Numbered from the stretch's first letter, positions 35,658 through 46,084 are shown. The stretch: 64,000 bases of DNA from Flavobacterium sp. 140616W15 (GCF_003668995.1 NZ_CP033068.1:558001-622000); one strand, 5' to 3'. Numbers and translations are program-made. The notes: generated by a model from the sequence alone, not told the origin.

Positions 35658-36131
35658 ATGATTATGAAAAAAATAATAGCAATAATAAGCATTTTTACAC
35701 TAGTATTAGTTTCTTGTAAAAAGAATGAATCAGAAGAAATTGTTCCTAATACAGTTGAATCAGGAGAGGTTAAAGAATCTGTTGGTAAACAATGTTTCGA
35801 ATTAGTGGTTAACAATGATACAATTGCAATGACCTTAAATACAAATTCTCATAATGAAGTGAATGGAGAATTAGTATATAAAATTTATGAAAAAGATAAA
35901 AATGAAGGAACCATAATCGGAAACATAAAGGGAGATACACTTATTGCTGATTATACTTTCAAATCTGAAGGAGTTTCTTCTGTAAGAGAAGTTGCCTTCC
36001 TAAAAAAAGCAGGAACTTTTATCGAAGGATATGGAGATCTTATAGAAACAAATGGTAAAATGACCTTTAAAGATAAAAAGCTTTTAAAATTTGATTCAAA
36101 AATGACCTTATCAAAAGTAGATTGTAAATAG
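35658..36131 (+). CDS. Lipoprotein of unknown function
   Basis: The 157-residue protein has a lipobox (LVSC, Cys20) followed by KKNESEE. The mature part is beta-rich (CFELVVNNDTIAMTLN, VNGELVYKIYEKDKNEGTI, LIADYTFKSEGVSSVREVAF), which suggests a small lipocalin-like or beta-sandwich fold of a type common among Flavobacterium lipoproteins. I recognise no named family with confidence. The first codons MIM leave the third residue as an alternative start. The gene is enclosed by two hairpin terminators that are mirror-image copies of each other. Confidence 0.75.
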   Translation: MIMKKIIAIISIFTLVLVSCKKNESEEIVPNTVESGEVKESVGKQCFELVVNNDTIAMTLNTNSHNEVNGELVYKIYEKDKNEGTIIGNIKGDTLIADYTFKSEGVSSVREVAFLKKAGTFIEGYGDLIETNGKMTFKDKKLLKFDSKMTLSKVDCK

Positions 36132-36147
36132 TCCTGAAACACTGATA

Positions 36148-36184
36148 AAAAAAATCCATTCGCATAACGAATGGATTTTTTTTT
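36148..36184. terminator. Bidirectional terminator, mirror copy of the one at 35578
   Basis: AAATCCATTCG (36152-36162), loop CATAA and CGAATGGATTT (36168-36178) have A and T runs on the two sides. It is the exact reverse complement of the hairpin at 35578-35604. It serves the plus-strand lipoprotein and the minus-strand gene ending at 36183. Confidence 0.92.
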
Positions 36185-37300
36185 ATAAATCTTTACGAAA
36201 AGTAGCTCTTCGCTTGTGTATTACAGGATCAAAATGTTTCCATAAATTGTGTATGGCTACATTGTCTGTTAATTCGGGAGTTCTGTAGCAATTAATGATG
36301 CCCTTTTCTTTAAAAGTATGGTAATACTCATTGAATATAATTGCAGTTACGGCTTTGTTTTGATATTCAGGGTGAACGCCAATTAGATAGAAAATCATAT
36401 CCTTACTATGTTTTTTAGCTTTAAGTAAATGAAGGAATCCAAACGGGAATAATTTTCCTTTTGTTTTCTGTAAAGCTTCTGAAAAGGAAGGCATTACAAT
36501 ACTGAAAGCAATAATGTTATGGTCTTTGTCTTCTACAAATTTTATAAATTCAGGATTGATAAAACTGATGTATTTTTTCTTGAAGTATTCTTTTTGTATA
36601 TCTGATATTGCTACAAAAGAAGATAAAGAAGCGTAAGATTCATTGAACAAATCAAACATTTTATCTACATGTGGCATGACCTCTTTGGTAGTTTTAAAAT
36701 TAAGAGGTTTTAATTGGTATCTTCTCTTAACCAATTCATTTGCTTTTTCGAAAAATTCAGGTTTTACATTAGCAAAGGGGAATTTACTCTCATCATATTG
36801 TTTTTCTACTACATAGCCCAATTGTTGAAAATGAGTTGCGTAATAAGGATGATTGTACCAAGTAATCATAGTTCCCATTTCATCAAACCCTTCAGTTAAA
36901 ACACCAACTTTATCGAGATTAGAGAATCCCATTGGACCTTCAACATATTCAAGTTTGTTTTTTCTGCCTAATTCATATACTTTTTCAAGTAAAGCCTTGG
37001 TTACTTCGATATCATCAACAACATCAAACCAGCCAAAACGGACTTTCTTTTTTGTTGGCCATTTACTTCATCCCAGTTGATTATGGCAGCAAGGCGACCT
37101 ACGATTTTATTGTTTCTTAAAGCTACATAAAAAGTAGCCTCAGCATTTTCGAAAGCAGGATTTTTGGTTTTATCAAAAGTTTCTAATTCATCAGCAATAA
37201 TTGGTGGAATCCAATATTTATTGTCTTTATATAATGAAAAAGGAAATTTTATAAACTCAGTTAACTCTTTCTTTGTCTTAGCTTCTTGTATTGTAATCAT
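36183..37300 (-). pseudogene. GNAT-like acetyltransferase-family protein, frameshifted
   Basis: The protein starts at 37300 (MITIQEAKTKKELTEF) and contains ATFYVALRNNKIVGRLAAI, an acetyltransferase-like strand-turn. The frame breaks at the A6 run on the minus strand (37048-37053 on the plus strand). Adding one A continues it as KVRFGWFDVVDDIEVTKALL, then EGPMGFSNLDKVGVLTEGF and to 36183, giving a 372-residue protein with a second GNAT-like part (MIFYLIGVHPEYQNKAV). The substrate is unknown. Both halves are well preserved, so either the deletion is very recent or it is a sequence error. Confidence 0.8.
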
Positions 37301-37367
37301 TAAGATTGTATTATATATTTTTAAAAATCTCTTTTTTGAGAGATTGTCTAATTTGTAATTGTAGTTA

Positions 37368-38351
37368 TTATTCAAAAGTAGATTTACGTTTTTGCTCTAT
37401 TTTAATTGAGTCTTCATCCTCTTTTCTCTTTTTATTTTTCTTGCCTTTTTTGTTCTTTTTGCTTTTTTCGTCTTTAAATCTCATTTGAACCTCTTTATAC
37501 TTGGCATCATAACGCCAAGAAAATCCAACGCCACCATAAAAAATAGAAGGAGTGTCTTTAAAGTTCGTACTCACAGATGCGTCGATTTGCATGTTTTTAT
37601 TTAGTAAGTAGGCAGCGCCACCTCTTATGATGCAATCACTGTAAAAATCACTTTTGTAGCCTTGATTTTCTACAAAGCCAGACCATTTGTCATTAAAACC
37701 TCTTGTAAGTGTTACTACATATCCATAACTAGGATAGTCAGTAGTGATGTAATCGGCGATAATATTGGTTACAAATACCCATTTTCCGTCACCCAAGTGA
37801 TTTTGAGTAATCAACATGATTTTTGGAGAAATGCTAGACTCTTGTGTAAAAGAATATGGATTTCCAGCAAAAGTAAAATTGGCTCCTGCAAAAATGGAAA
37901 CTGCTGGAATTAATTGACGCCAGTTGAATCTTTGATTGCCTTTCCAGCTGTAAATATTTATCTTTTTCTCATAGTTTTTAAAAGGATCGTAGATTAGGTA
38001 TTTTGCTCCTAATACAGTCTGTTTGAAATCATTTTTTTTGTAATTGACAAATGGAGTAGAATAATCTTCCATTTGGTACTGTATATCGGCAATAAGTTCT
38101 AATTGTTCACGAAAAAGCCCCCAACGAAGGGTTAAATCAGTTCCGAAACCATTTGCTTTATAATTTAATAAATCGTGCTTTTCGTTAATTCCGTAAACAC
38201 CAACTTCGGCTTGAATGACTGATTTACCAACAGAAAAAGCCGACATAGTTTCGCCAGGTCGGTTAGAATTGATAACATCGGTATGTTGACCGAAAAAAAG
38301 ATAGGGGGTTAAAAGAATGCTGGAAATAATTAAGTTTCTGATTTTAAACAT
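37368..38351 (-). CDS. Outer-membrane transporter-like beta-barrel protein
   Basis: About 327 residues from Met at 38351 (an upstream in-frame ATG at 38384 would give an odd charged leader before the signal peptide). The signal peptide (IRNLIISSILLTPYLFFGQ) is followed by NSNRPGETMSAFSVGKSVIQ, a motif of the MetA-pathway phenol-type transporter-like barrels in Bacteroidota. Alternating strands run to FSWRYDAKYKEV. The C-terminus (about 285-327) is an unusual highly charged Lys/Glu tail (KSKKNKKGKKNKKRKEDED). Substrate unknown. It is the first gene of the minus strand here; the next, the acetyltransferase-like gene, starts 68 bases on. Confidence 0.82.
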   Translation of the reverse strand: MFKIRNLIISSILLTPYLFFGQHTDVINSNRPGETMSAFSVGKSVIQAEVGVYGINEKHDLLNYKANGFGTDLTLRWGLFREQLELIADIQYQMEDYSTPFVNYKKNDFKQTVLGAKYLIYDPFKNYEKKINIYSWKGNQRFNWRQLIPAVSIFAGANFTFAGNPYSFTQESSISPKIMLITQNHLGDGKWVFVTNIIADYITTDYPSYGYVVTLTRGFNDKWSGFVENQGYKSDFYSDCIIRGGAAYLLNKNMQIDASVSTNFKDTPSIFYGGVGFSWRYDAKYKEVQMRFKDEKSKKNKKGKKNKKRKEDEDSIKIEQKRKSTFE

Positions 38352-38468
38352 ATTATTTTTTTTAGTTAAAAAGTAATAACGCATTTCAAATGTACTATAT
38401 TTTATTATTTATTTAAGATTGATATTTTAATTTTGAAGAATTGATTTGCTACTTTTGAAAAAAAATAT

Positions 38469-38768
38469 ATGATTATGCAAACAGCATCTTTTTCAGGTCT
38501 TATAAAAGCGATTTTTTACATGATTGCTTTTTATTACATTTTTAGATTCTTGGCAAAATTATTTTTACCTCTTTTAATGAAAAAAGTGGTAGATAAAGCA
38601 GGAGAGAATTTTCAAAGACAACAGCAACAATATACACAGCAACAACAAAATAATTCATGGCAAAAAACCAGAACAAATGATGAGGTGTTATATGATACTG
38701 CTAATGCAAAGAACCCGCGTGAAACCAAAAAAGTTGGTGATTACGTTGATTACGAAGAAATAGATTAA
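38469..38768 (+). CDS. DUF4834 small membrane protein
   Basis: The 99-residue protein has an N-terminal hydrophobic region (about 10-38, FYMIAFYYIFRFLAKLFLPLL), a Gln-rich middle (about 48-65) and an acidic end with NPRETKKVGDYVDYEEID. This layout is the DUF4834 family of Bacteroidota, whose function is unknown. A TACTTTTG box (38450-38457) precedes the ATG. It is followed 48 bases later by the YfhO-like gene and probably heads the cell-envelope transcript; a possible second -7 box TAAATTTG lies at its stop (38766-38773). Confidence 0.85.
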   Translation: MIMQTASFSGLIKAIFYMIAFYYIFRFLAKLFLPLLMKKVVDKAGENFQRQQQQYTQQQQNNSWQKTRTNDEVLYDTANAKNPRETKKVGDYVDYEEID

Positions 38769-38816
38769 ATTTGTAATCGAACAATAGATTTTCATCCATA
38801 ACCAAACCTACCAAAA

Positions 38817-41252
38817 TTGAAAGTAATAAACAAGCTTTATCCGCATGCCCTTGTTATATTGGGATTTGTACTCGTTTCTTTAATTTATTTTTATCCTGTA
38901 TTACAAGGAAAACAGATTTTTCAATCGGATATTGCACAATATACCGGAATGGCCAAGGAACAAAATGATTTCAGAGCAATGGAACATTCTGAACCTTATT
39001 GGACAAACTCGGCTTTTGGTGGAATGCCAACGTATCAATTAGGAGCTAATTATCCGCATGATTATGTAGGACAATTAGATGACGCTTTACGATTTTTACC
39101 CCGTCCAGCAGATTATCTTTTCCTATATTTCTTAGGATTTTATGGTTTGTTGTTGGTTTTAAAAATCGACCCGCTTAAAGCTTTTATAGGAGCATTGGCT
39201 TTTGGTTTCTCTACTTATTTAATTATTATATTAGGAGTTGGTCACAACGCCAAGGCGCATGCTATTGCATATATGCCATTGGTCATTGCAGGATTTATAC
39301 TCGTATTTCAGAAAAAATATATTCTCGGTGGATTACTCACCATGTTTGCGGTTGCTTTAGAAATAAATGCAAACCACTTTCAAATGACATATTACTTATT
39401 GATTTTCTTATTAATACTTTCAGGATATTTTGGCTTTAATTTTATTAAAGAAAAAGAGTATAAGTCGCTTTTAGTTTCATTTGGAGTTTTGGCAGTAGCA
39501 GGGATTTTTGCTTTAGGAGCAAACGCTACTAATTTAATGGCAACAAGTGAATATGCAAAATTTAGTATCCGTGATAAAAGCGAACTGACATTTAATCCAG
39601 ACGGATCTAAAAATCTTACAACTGCTTCAATGACTACAGACTATATTACTGAATATAGTTATGGGATTGCCGAAAGCTTTAACTTGATTGCACCAAGGCT
39701 TTTTGGAGGTTCTAGTCATGAACCTGTGGGTACTGATAGTAGAATGTACGAATTTATGCTTGAGCAAGGCGTTCCAGAAGGACAAGCCCAAGATTTTGTT
39801 TCGGCAATGCCAACTTATTGGGGAGATCAACCTATTGTGTCTGCGCCAGCTTATATTGGTGCTGTTGTTTTTTTCTTGGCGATTTTAGCTTTGTTTATCG
39901 ATGATAGAAAGATAAAATACGTCTTCTTCTCAGGAGCAATGGTTGCTTTGGTACTTTCTTGGGGTAAAAACCTTCCAATAGTAACCGATTTCTTTATCCA
40001 TTATATTCCATTATATGATAAATTTAGAGCCGTTTCTTCGATACAAGTTATCCTAGAACTTTGTTTTCCAGTTCTTGCAATTATGGGATTACAATCTTTC
40101 TTTAAGTTGAAAGAAATAGATCCTAAGTTACAGCAAAAAGGATTGGTTCAAACAGGGGTGTTTAGTATTGGAGTGATATTAATTTTGGTTTTATGTAAAG
40201 GAATATTTAATTTCTCAGGTGCAAGCGATAGTTATTTTTTAGAGAGCTACGGACCTGATTTTGTTGATGCCCTTAAAGAAGATAGAAGAAGTTTATACTC
40301 AGCAGATTTACTACGTTCAGGATTCTTTATTGCAGTTACTTTTGGAATTTTATGGCTGTTTATCAAAAATAAATTTGCTCAAAACACGGCACTTATTATA
40401 GTTGGGATCTTGATGATTTTTGATTTATTCTTTGTTGATAAAAGATATGTTTCGGCTAAAGATTTTGTTAGCCCCGTGCAAATAGCAGCTCCTTTTCAGG
40501 AAACACCAACAAATACTCAAATATTAAAAGATACTTCTGTTTACCGTGTATTTGATGTTCAAGGGCAATTACAAGGTAGAACTTCTTATTTCCATAAAGC
40601 TATAGGAGGATATAGTGCTGTAAGGCCAAGAAGAATGCAGCAGTTGTTTGATTATCAGATTTCTAAAAACAACTTAGAAGTTCTTAATATGCTTAATGTT
40701 AAATATGTTATTCAAGTTAATAAAGAAGGACAAGAATTTCCAACGATAAATCCAGATGCTAATGGTAATGCTTGGTTTGTTAGAGATGTAAAATTAGTGA
40801 ATACAGCCGATGCTGAAATGAAAATCTTAGATCATTTGGATACTAAAAATGTAGCAGTCTTTAATATTCATGACCATGGAGCTAAATTTAAAAGCGCTCG
40901 TTTAAAGAAAAAATGGGATCCAAACGGAACTATTAAATTAGAAGTTTACAAGCCAAATTATCTCAAATACACATCAGATAATTTGAATGATGGTTTAGCG
41001 GTATTCTCTGAAATATATTATGAAAAAGGATGGAATGCTTATATCGATGGTAAACTTACAGATCATTTTCCAGTAGATTATGTTTTAAGAGCTCTTGAAG
41101 TTCCTGGAGGTAAACATACAATTGAATTTAAATTTGAACCAGAAGTTGTTAAAACGGGTAGTATGATTGCACTTTTTAGTTCAATAGGTATGTTGGTTCT
41201 TTTAATCGGAGGTATTTATTTTGAAAGAAAAAAATCGATTAGCGTGAAGTAA
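38817..41252 (+). CDS. YfhO-family large membrane protein
   Basis: The 811-residue protein has about a dozen membrane segments spread through residues 8-530 and a soluble beta-rich C-terminal domain (about 560-775) followed by one last membrane helix (about 783-803). It resembles YfhO-type proteins, GT-C-like membrane enzymes implicated in glycosylation of cell-wall polymers or lipids. An early loop contains FQSDIAQYTGMAKEQN and a GMPTYQLGANYP motif typical of the family. It starts at TTG (38817), as no ATG is suitably placed. The glycosyltransferase and flippase genes follow on the same strand, suggesting a surface-glycan role. Confidence 0.86.
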   Translation: MKVINKLYPHALVILGFVLVSLIYFYPVLQGKQIFQSDIAQYTGMAKEQNDFRAMEHSEPYWTNSAFGGMPTYQLGANYPHDYVGQLDDALRFLPRPADYLFLYFLGFYGLLLVLKIDPLKAFIGALAFGFSTYLIIILGVGHNAKAHAIAYMPLVIAGFILVFQKKYILGGLLTMFAVALEINANHFQMTYYLLIFLLILSGYFGFNFIKEKEYKSLLVSFGVLAVAGIFALGANATNLMATSEYAKFSIRDKSELTFNPDGSKNLTTASMTTDYITEYSYGIAESFNLIAPRLFGGSSHEPVGTDSRMYEFMLEQGVPEGQAQDFVSAMPTYWGDQPIVSAPAYIGAVVFFLAILALFIDDRKIKYVFFSGAMVALVLSWGKNLPIVTDFFIHYIPLYDKFRAVSSIQVILELCFPVLAIMGLQSFFKLKEIDPKLQQKGLVQTGVFSIGVILILVLCKGIFNFSGASDSYFLESYGPDFVDALKEDRRSLYSADLLRSGFFIAVTFGILWLFIKNKFAQNTALIIVGILMIFDLFFVDKRYVSAKDFVSPVQIAAPFQETPTNTQILKDTSVYRVFDVQGQLQGRTSYFHKAIGGYSAVRPRRMQQLFDYQISKNNLEVLNMLNVKYVIQVNKEGQEFPTINPDANGNAWFVRDVKLVNTADAEMKILDHLDTKNVAVFNIHDHGAKFKSARLKKKWDPNGTIKLEVYKPNYLKYTSDNLNDGLAVFSEIYYEKGWNAYIDGKLTDHFPVDYVLRALEVPGGKHTIEFKFEPEVVKTGSMIALFSSIGMLVLLIGGIYFERKKSISVK

Positions 41253-41302
41253 TCCGATTTTAGTCTTAGCTTGTAATCTTTAAACATTAAACCAATTTTT
41301 TC

Positions 41303-42585
41303 TTGGAACAAAAGAAACTTTTAATAATTACCTATTATTTTCCACCAGCAGGAGGACCAGGTGTGCAACGCTGGTTGAAATTTGTAAAATATTTACCCGA
41401 ATTTGGTGTTCAGCCAATTGTATATGTACCAGAAAATCCAACTTATCCAATCGTTGATGAAGGATTAGTAAAAGAAGTTTCAGATCAGGTAATTGTTATT
41501 AAGAACAAAATTATTGAGCCATATCAATTGGCTTCGTTTTTTTCTAAAAATAAAACTAAGAAAATAGCTTCAGGAATTTTTCCAAATAAAAAAAAGCAAT
41601 CTCTTCTTGATAAAGCATTTCTTTGGGTTAGAGGTAATTTGTTTATTCCAGATGCGCGTGTTTTATGGGTAAAACCATCCGTTTCATTCTTAGAAAAATA
41701 TATTGTCGAGAATAGTATCGATACAATTGTAACTTCTGGTCCGCCACATAGTTTGCATCTTATTGGTTTGGAGCTAAAACAAAAGTTAGACATAAAATGG
41801 TTTGCTGATTTTCGTGATCCATGGACTACGATTGGGTATCATAAATCATTACGTTTGTCTAGTTATGCTGCTAAAAAGCATAAAAAATTAGAACATAAGG
41901 TTTTAAATGCAGCAGATACTATTCTTGTAACTAGTAAAACAACTAAAACTGAGTTTCAGGAAATAACAACAAAACCAATTGAGGTTATTACAAATGGCTA
42001 CGATGTTGAAAATGTCGAGAAACAAACTTTAGATACCAAGTTTACATTGGCTCATATAGGTTCGTTCTTATCAGAAAGAAACCCGCTCTTTTTATGGGAA
42101 TGCTTGGTCGAATTGTTACAAGAGATTCCAGAGTTCAAGCAACATTTAGAAATAAAACTAATAGGAGCAGTTAGTCAAGAAGTATTAGAAACAATTTCTA
42201 AATACAAGTTAGATAATTATCTGAATAATTTAGGTTATGTTTCACATATGGAAGCAGTAGCACACCAGAAAAAATCTCAGGTCTTATTGTTAATCGAAAT
42301 CAATTCAGAAGATACAAAGAGTATTATTCCAGGAAAATTGTTTGAATACATGGTTTCTAATAGACCAATAATTGCTATTGGACCAAAGGGTTCAGATTTC
42401 TCAGATATTATTACCCAGACCAATACAGGAGTGTTTTTTGACTATTCTGAAAAAATGAAATTAAAAAGTGTAATTTTGGATTTTATAATCAATTTTTAGA
42501 AGGCAAACTACAAGCAAACGGAGTAGGATTGCAACAATATTCTAGAAAAAACCTAACAAAGCAGTTAGCACAATTGATTAAATAG
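41303..42585 (+). CDS. GT4-type glycosyltransferase (C-terminal frameshift)
   Basis: The protein begins at TTG 41303 with the family opening LLIITYYFPPAGGPGVQRW. It carries the nucleotide-sugar-binding end GKLFEYMVSNRPIIAIG and a central KWFADFRDPWTTIGY segment. As read, it stops at 42499 (398 residues). One extra T in the T4 run 42481-42484 would continue the frame as DFYNQFLEGKLQANGVG to the stop at 42583-42585, giving 427 residues, so only the terminal helix is lost. It probably transfers a sugar in exopolysaccharide or lipopolysaccharide assembly, consistent with the flippase that follows. Confidence 0.85.
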
Positions 42586-42622
42586 AATACTTTTTAAAGT
42601 TTAAAAAATACAAATACCTTCA

Positions 42623-44092
42623 ATGGGCATAGTCTTAAATCAGTCTTTCAAAAATACTATCATTACATATATTGGTTTTGGTATTGGTGCTATAAATACG
42701 CTTTATCTGTATCCAATTTATTTAGGCGAAACTTATTACGGATTAACAAATTATATTCTTTCTGCTGCAAATGTGATTATGCCTTTGTTTGCAATTGGAA
42801 TGCAAAATACGTTGGTCAAATTTTATTCCCAATATAAAACGGAAGAAGAAAGAGAGCAGTTTTTATCATTTACAGCTTTATTTCCTATATTAATGTGTAT
42901 CCCGTTAGGGGTAATTGGATTTTTCTTTTTTGATGATATTACAGCCTTTGTATCAAAGAAAAACCCAGTTGTAAAAGAGTTTATTTTACTGATTCCTTTT
43001 GTTGGAATTTGTATGGCTTATTTCGAGATATTTTATGCTTGGGCAAGGGTGCATATGCATTCTGTTTTTGGTAATTTTATCAAAGAAGTTGGTTTAAGAC
43101 TGTTTTCCTCTGTTGTATTAGTAGGATTGTATTTTCACTGGATAACCTTAATTCAATTTGTATATATAACTGCAGCAATTTATTTTTTAGCTTTCATCGT
43201 GACGATGTTTTATGCTTTTAGTATCAAGAAACCAAACTTTCAGATCACAATACCAAAGAATGTAAAGAGTGTAATGGAATATACGTTTTACATAATTCTT
43301 TCAGGAAGTGTAGCTAATTTGCTTTTGGATGGAGATAAGTTGATGCTTAATCAGTATATGAAAATTGAGAATATTGCCTATTATTCTGTAGCAACCTATA
43401 TAGCCTTGGTAATCTCAGTTCCGAGCCGTGCAATGCATCAAATTGTGTATCCTATTACGGCTAAATTAATGCATGAAAATAAACACGACGAATTAAATGA
43501 TTTGTACAAAAAGACATCTATTAATTTACAGATTGTTGGTGGATTTGTGATGTTGTGTATTTTCGTCAATATTAATCAGTTGTATGAAATAGTTCCTGAA
43601 GAATATAGAGGAGGAGTCCCTGTTGTTTTTATGATTGGATTATCTAAATATTTTGATCTTATTTTGGGGAATAATAATGCTATTATTTTTAATACAAAAT
43701 ATTATCGAACGGTTTTATTTTTAGGATTAGGTTTGGTTGTTTTGACCTTTGTTTTAAATATAATTTTTATACCGATTTATGGTATTAAAGGGTCTGCATT
43801 TGCAACGTTGTTGTCTATCACAGCATACAGTTTGGCAAAATTACTTTTTGTAGTTAAGAAACTTCATTTGTATCCTTTTACAAAGCAAAATATGTATTCA
43901 TTACTGCTTACATCAGTGTTGTTTTTATTATTTTACTTTTGGGAATTCCCGGTTTATCCGTTAATTGGGATTGCTTTAAAATCAGTTATTGTGACGGTTT
44001 TTTATGTGTATTTAAACTATAAGTTTGAAATATCTAAAGAGATAAACCAAGTAATAAATAACTTCATGATGAAGCTTGGAATTAAAATTTAG
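42623..44092 (+). CDS. Polysaccharide flippase (Wzx/MOP family)
   Basis: The 489-residue protein has about 14 hydrophobic helices covering nearly the whole length, as in the MOP superfamily of oligosaccharide flippases. It starts with the typical amphipathic lead and first helix (LNQSFKNTIITYIGFGIGAIN). A characteristic loop, IENIAYYSVATYIALVISVPSRAM, lies mid-way (cited in part). It would move lipid-linked glycans across the inner membrane. It lies 37 bases after the glycosyltransferase and is probably transcribed with it. Confidence 0.87.
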   Translation: MGIVLNQSFKNTIITYIGFGIGAINTLYLYPIYLGETYYGLTNYILSAANVIMPLFAIGMQNTLVKFYSQYKTEEEREQFLSFTALFPILMCIPLGVIGFFFFDDITAFVSKKNPVVKEFILLIPFVGICMAYFEIFYAWARVHMHSVFGNFIKEVGLRLFSSVVLVGLYFHWITLIQFVYITAAIYFLAFIVTMFYAFSIKKPNFQITIPKNVKSVMEYTFYIILSGSVANLLLDGDKLMLNQYMKIENIAYYSVATYIALVISVPSRAMHQIVYPITAKLMHENKHDELNDLYKKTSINLQIVGGFVMLCIFVNINQLYEIVPEEYRGGVPVVFMIGLSKYFDLILGNNNAIIFNTKYYRTVLFLGLGLVVLTFVLNIIFIPIYGIKGSAFATLLSITAYSLAKLLFVVKKLHLYPFTKQNMYSLLLTSVLFLLFYFWEFPVYPLIGIALKSVIVTVFYVYLNYKFEISKEINQVINNFMMKLGIKI

Positions 44093-44173
44093 TAAGAAAT
44101 GATATAGGAAACAAAAAGTGATTTATTTTGTTTTATATTTGTTAAACCACCTCTGGTTTTATTATATACAGAT

Positions 44174-45850
44174 ATGAAAAAGAGAATAATTTTTTTGTTG
44201 TTTATTCCTTTGTTTTTGGTTTTTCAAGGTAGTTTTGCTCAAAAAGTAAAAGATAAACTTGAAGCCCAACGTGCTAAAAGCAATCAAGCTGATTCTGTTT
44301 CTGTCATTAATTTAAAAGGCTATCCTGTTACTCCTTTTAAAGATACCCTTTTTTATGTTTATAATAAAGTAGGCTCGTTTTCTGCCGAAAGTAGAGCACA
44401 GGCTATTTCTGATAGAATTATAAAACTCTATGAAGATACTTTTTTTGTAGCCGATTCTCTTAAAATTATTCATTCAGATGTAAGCTTAGATATTATTTAT
44501 GCAAAAGATTTTGTGTTGATGGCAATTTTAGATGCCGATGCAAAATCAGAAAATATGCCTGCTAATAGTATTGCAGAGCGTAATCTTGTAGCAATAAAAA
44601 AGGCTATTATTTTTGAGAATGAGAATAATTCGTTGCTACCAAGACGATTGGGATTTACCGCTTTATTAATATTAATTCTTGGTCTTGTATTAGTTTTTGT
44701 AGGGAGACTTTTTAATAAAGCAAGAGTATATTTGTCCAGAAATAAAGAAAAATATTTTACCGGATTTAAGTACAATGGGATTAATATATTCAGCCCACAA
44801 AAGCAACTTTTTCTAGCAATGCGATTAATTGGGGCAATAAAGGTTTTTGTGTTAATACTAATCGTGTATTTGTCGCTGCCAATCCTTTTTAGCATTTTCC
44901 CAGGTACCGAAAAATATACAACCACCTTACTACATTGGATTCTTACCCCTGCAAGGTTGGCAGTTTTTGGTTTTGTAGCATTTTTGCCTAATTTATTTAC
45001 GATAGTCGTAATCGTGTTTATTTTTAAATATATTTTAAAAGTAATCAAGTTTTTTGTAGATGAGATTAATAAAGGTAATATTAAAATAAATGGTTTTTAT
45101 AGTGATTGGGCAAAACCTACATTTAATATTATACGTTTCTTGATGTATGCTTTTATGCTAGTTGTTATTTTTCCGTATTTACCTGGCTCAGATTCACCGG
45201 TTTTTAAGGGAGTTTCTGTTTTTGTGGGGATTTTATTTTCATTAGGATCATCAAATGCAATTGCCAATATGGTTGCTGGGTTAGTTATTACTTATATGCG
45301 ACCATTTAAAATTGGGGATTTTATAAAAATAGGTGATGTGAGTGGGGAAGTAATAGAGAAAACGGCTTTAGTGACGCGTATGAGAACGCCAAAATTTGAA
45401 GACATTACTATACCAAACGCAACCGTTTTGTCGAGTACATCGATTAATTATTCGGCAAATACAAAAGAAGATGCTAAAGGATTGATCGTTCATTCTGCCG
45501 TTACTATTGGGTATGATGTGCCATGGCCAGCTGTACACAAAGCCTTAATTAATGCAGCATTAAAAGCAGATTTTATTGAAAGTGTTCCGGCTCCATTTGT
45601 TTTACAAACAGGTTTAGATGATTTTTATGTGTGTTATGAAATAAATGCGTATACCAAAGAGCCTCAGAAACAGCCTGCAATTTATTCTTCGTTGCATCAA
45701 AATATTCAAGATAGTTTTAACGAAGCAGGTATCGAAATAATGTCACCACATTACAAGGCGCTTCGTGACGGAAACAAAACAACTATACCTGAAGAATATT
45801 TAGGTAATAATTACGAAACTCCCACGTTTAATATTAAAAACAAGTTGTAA
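44174..45850 (+). CDS. MscS-family mechanosensitive ion channel
   Basis: The 558-residue protein has a signal-like N-terminus (about 1-22), a periplasmic region (23-155), several membrane helices (about 163-182, 220-240, 260-290 and 310-385) and the MscS pore and cytoplasmic domain. The pore region reads GSSNAIANMVAGLVITYMRPF, and the beta domain has KIGDFIKIGDVSGEV and IPNATVLSSTSINYS. It opens under membrane tension to protect against osmotic shock. A TATATTTG box (44134-44141) lies 33 bases before the ATG, suggesting its own promoter. Confidence 0.93.
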   Translation: MKKRIIFLLFIPLFLVFQGSFAQKVKDKLEAQRAKSNQADSVSVINLKGYPVTPFKDTLFYVYNKVGSFSAESRAQAISDRIIKLYEDTFFVADSLKIIHSDVSLDIIYAKDFVLMAILDADAKSENMPANSIAERNLVAIKKAIIFENENNSLLPRRLGFTALLILILGLVLVFVGRLFNKARVYLSRNKEKYFTGFKYNGINIFSPQKQLFLAMRLIGAIKVFVLILIVYLSLPILFSIFPGTEKYTTTLLHWILTPARLAVFGFVAFLPNLFTIVVIVFIFKYILKVIKFFVDEINKGNIKINGFYSDWAKPTFNIIRFLMYAFMLVVIFPYLPGSDSPVFKGVSVFVGILFSLGSSNAIANMVAGLVITYMRPFKIGDFIKIGDVSGEVIEKTALVTRMRTPKFEDITIPNATVLSSTSINYSANTKEDAKGLIVHSAVTIGYDVPWPAVHKALINAALKADFIESVPAPFVLQTGLDDFYVCYEINAYTKEPQKQPAIYSSLHQNIQDSFNEAGIEIMSPHYKALRDGNKTTIPEEYLGNNYETPTFNIKNKL

Positions 45851-46084
45851 TTTATTGTTTAGGAGTAGTTTATTGAAAAAAGACAATTGATTAATATGTA
45901 ATAAATCTTTTGATATGATGCTTTATATTAGCGAATTAATTTTATTTAGTGTTTTATGATGAAAGACTAATCGCAAAATCACTAAAAGTGGGTATTGTTT
46001 AATTTGTTATTCTGAACTAATTTTGCTTTCTGAATTATTCCGAAATAAATTATTAAAGTAAATAGCTAAAAATAATTTTAATTT

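Noticed and set aside
44497..45048. A 183-residue open frame antisense to the MscS-like gene
   Set aside because: It lies wholly inside a well-supported gene on the other strand and its translation has no protein-family character; AT-rich genes here often have open antisense frames.
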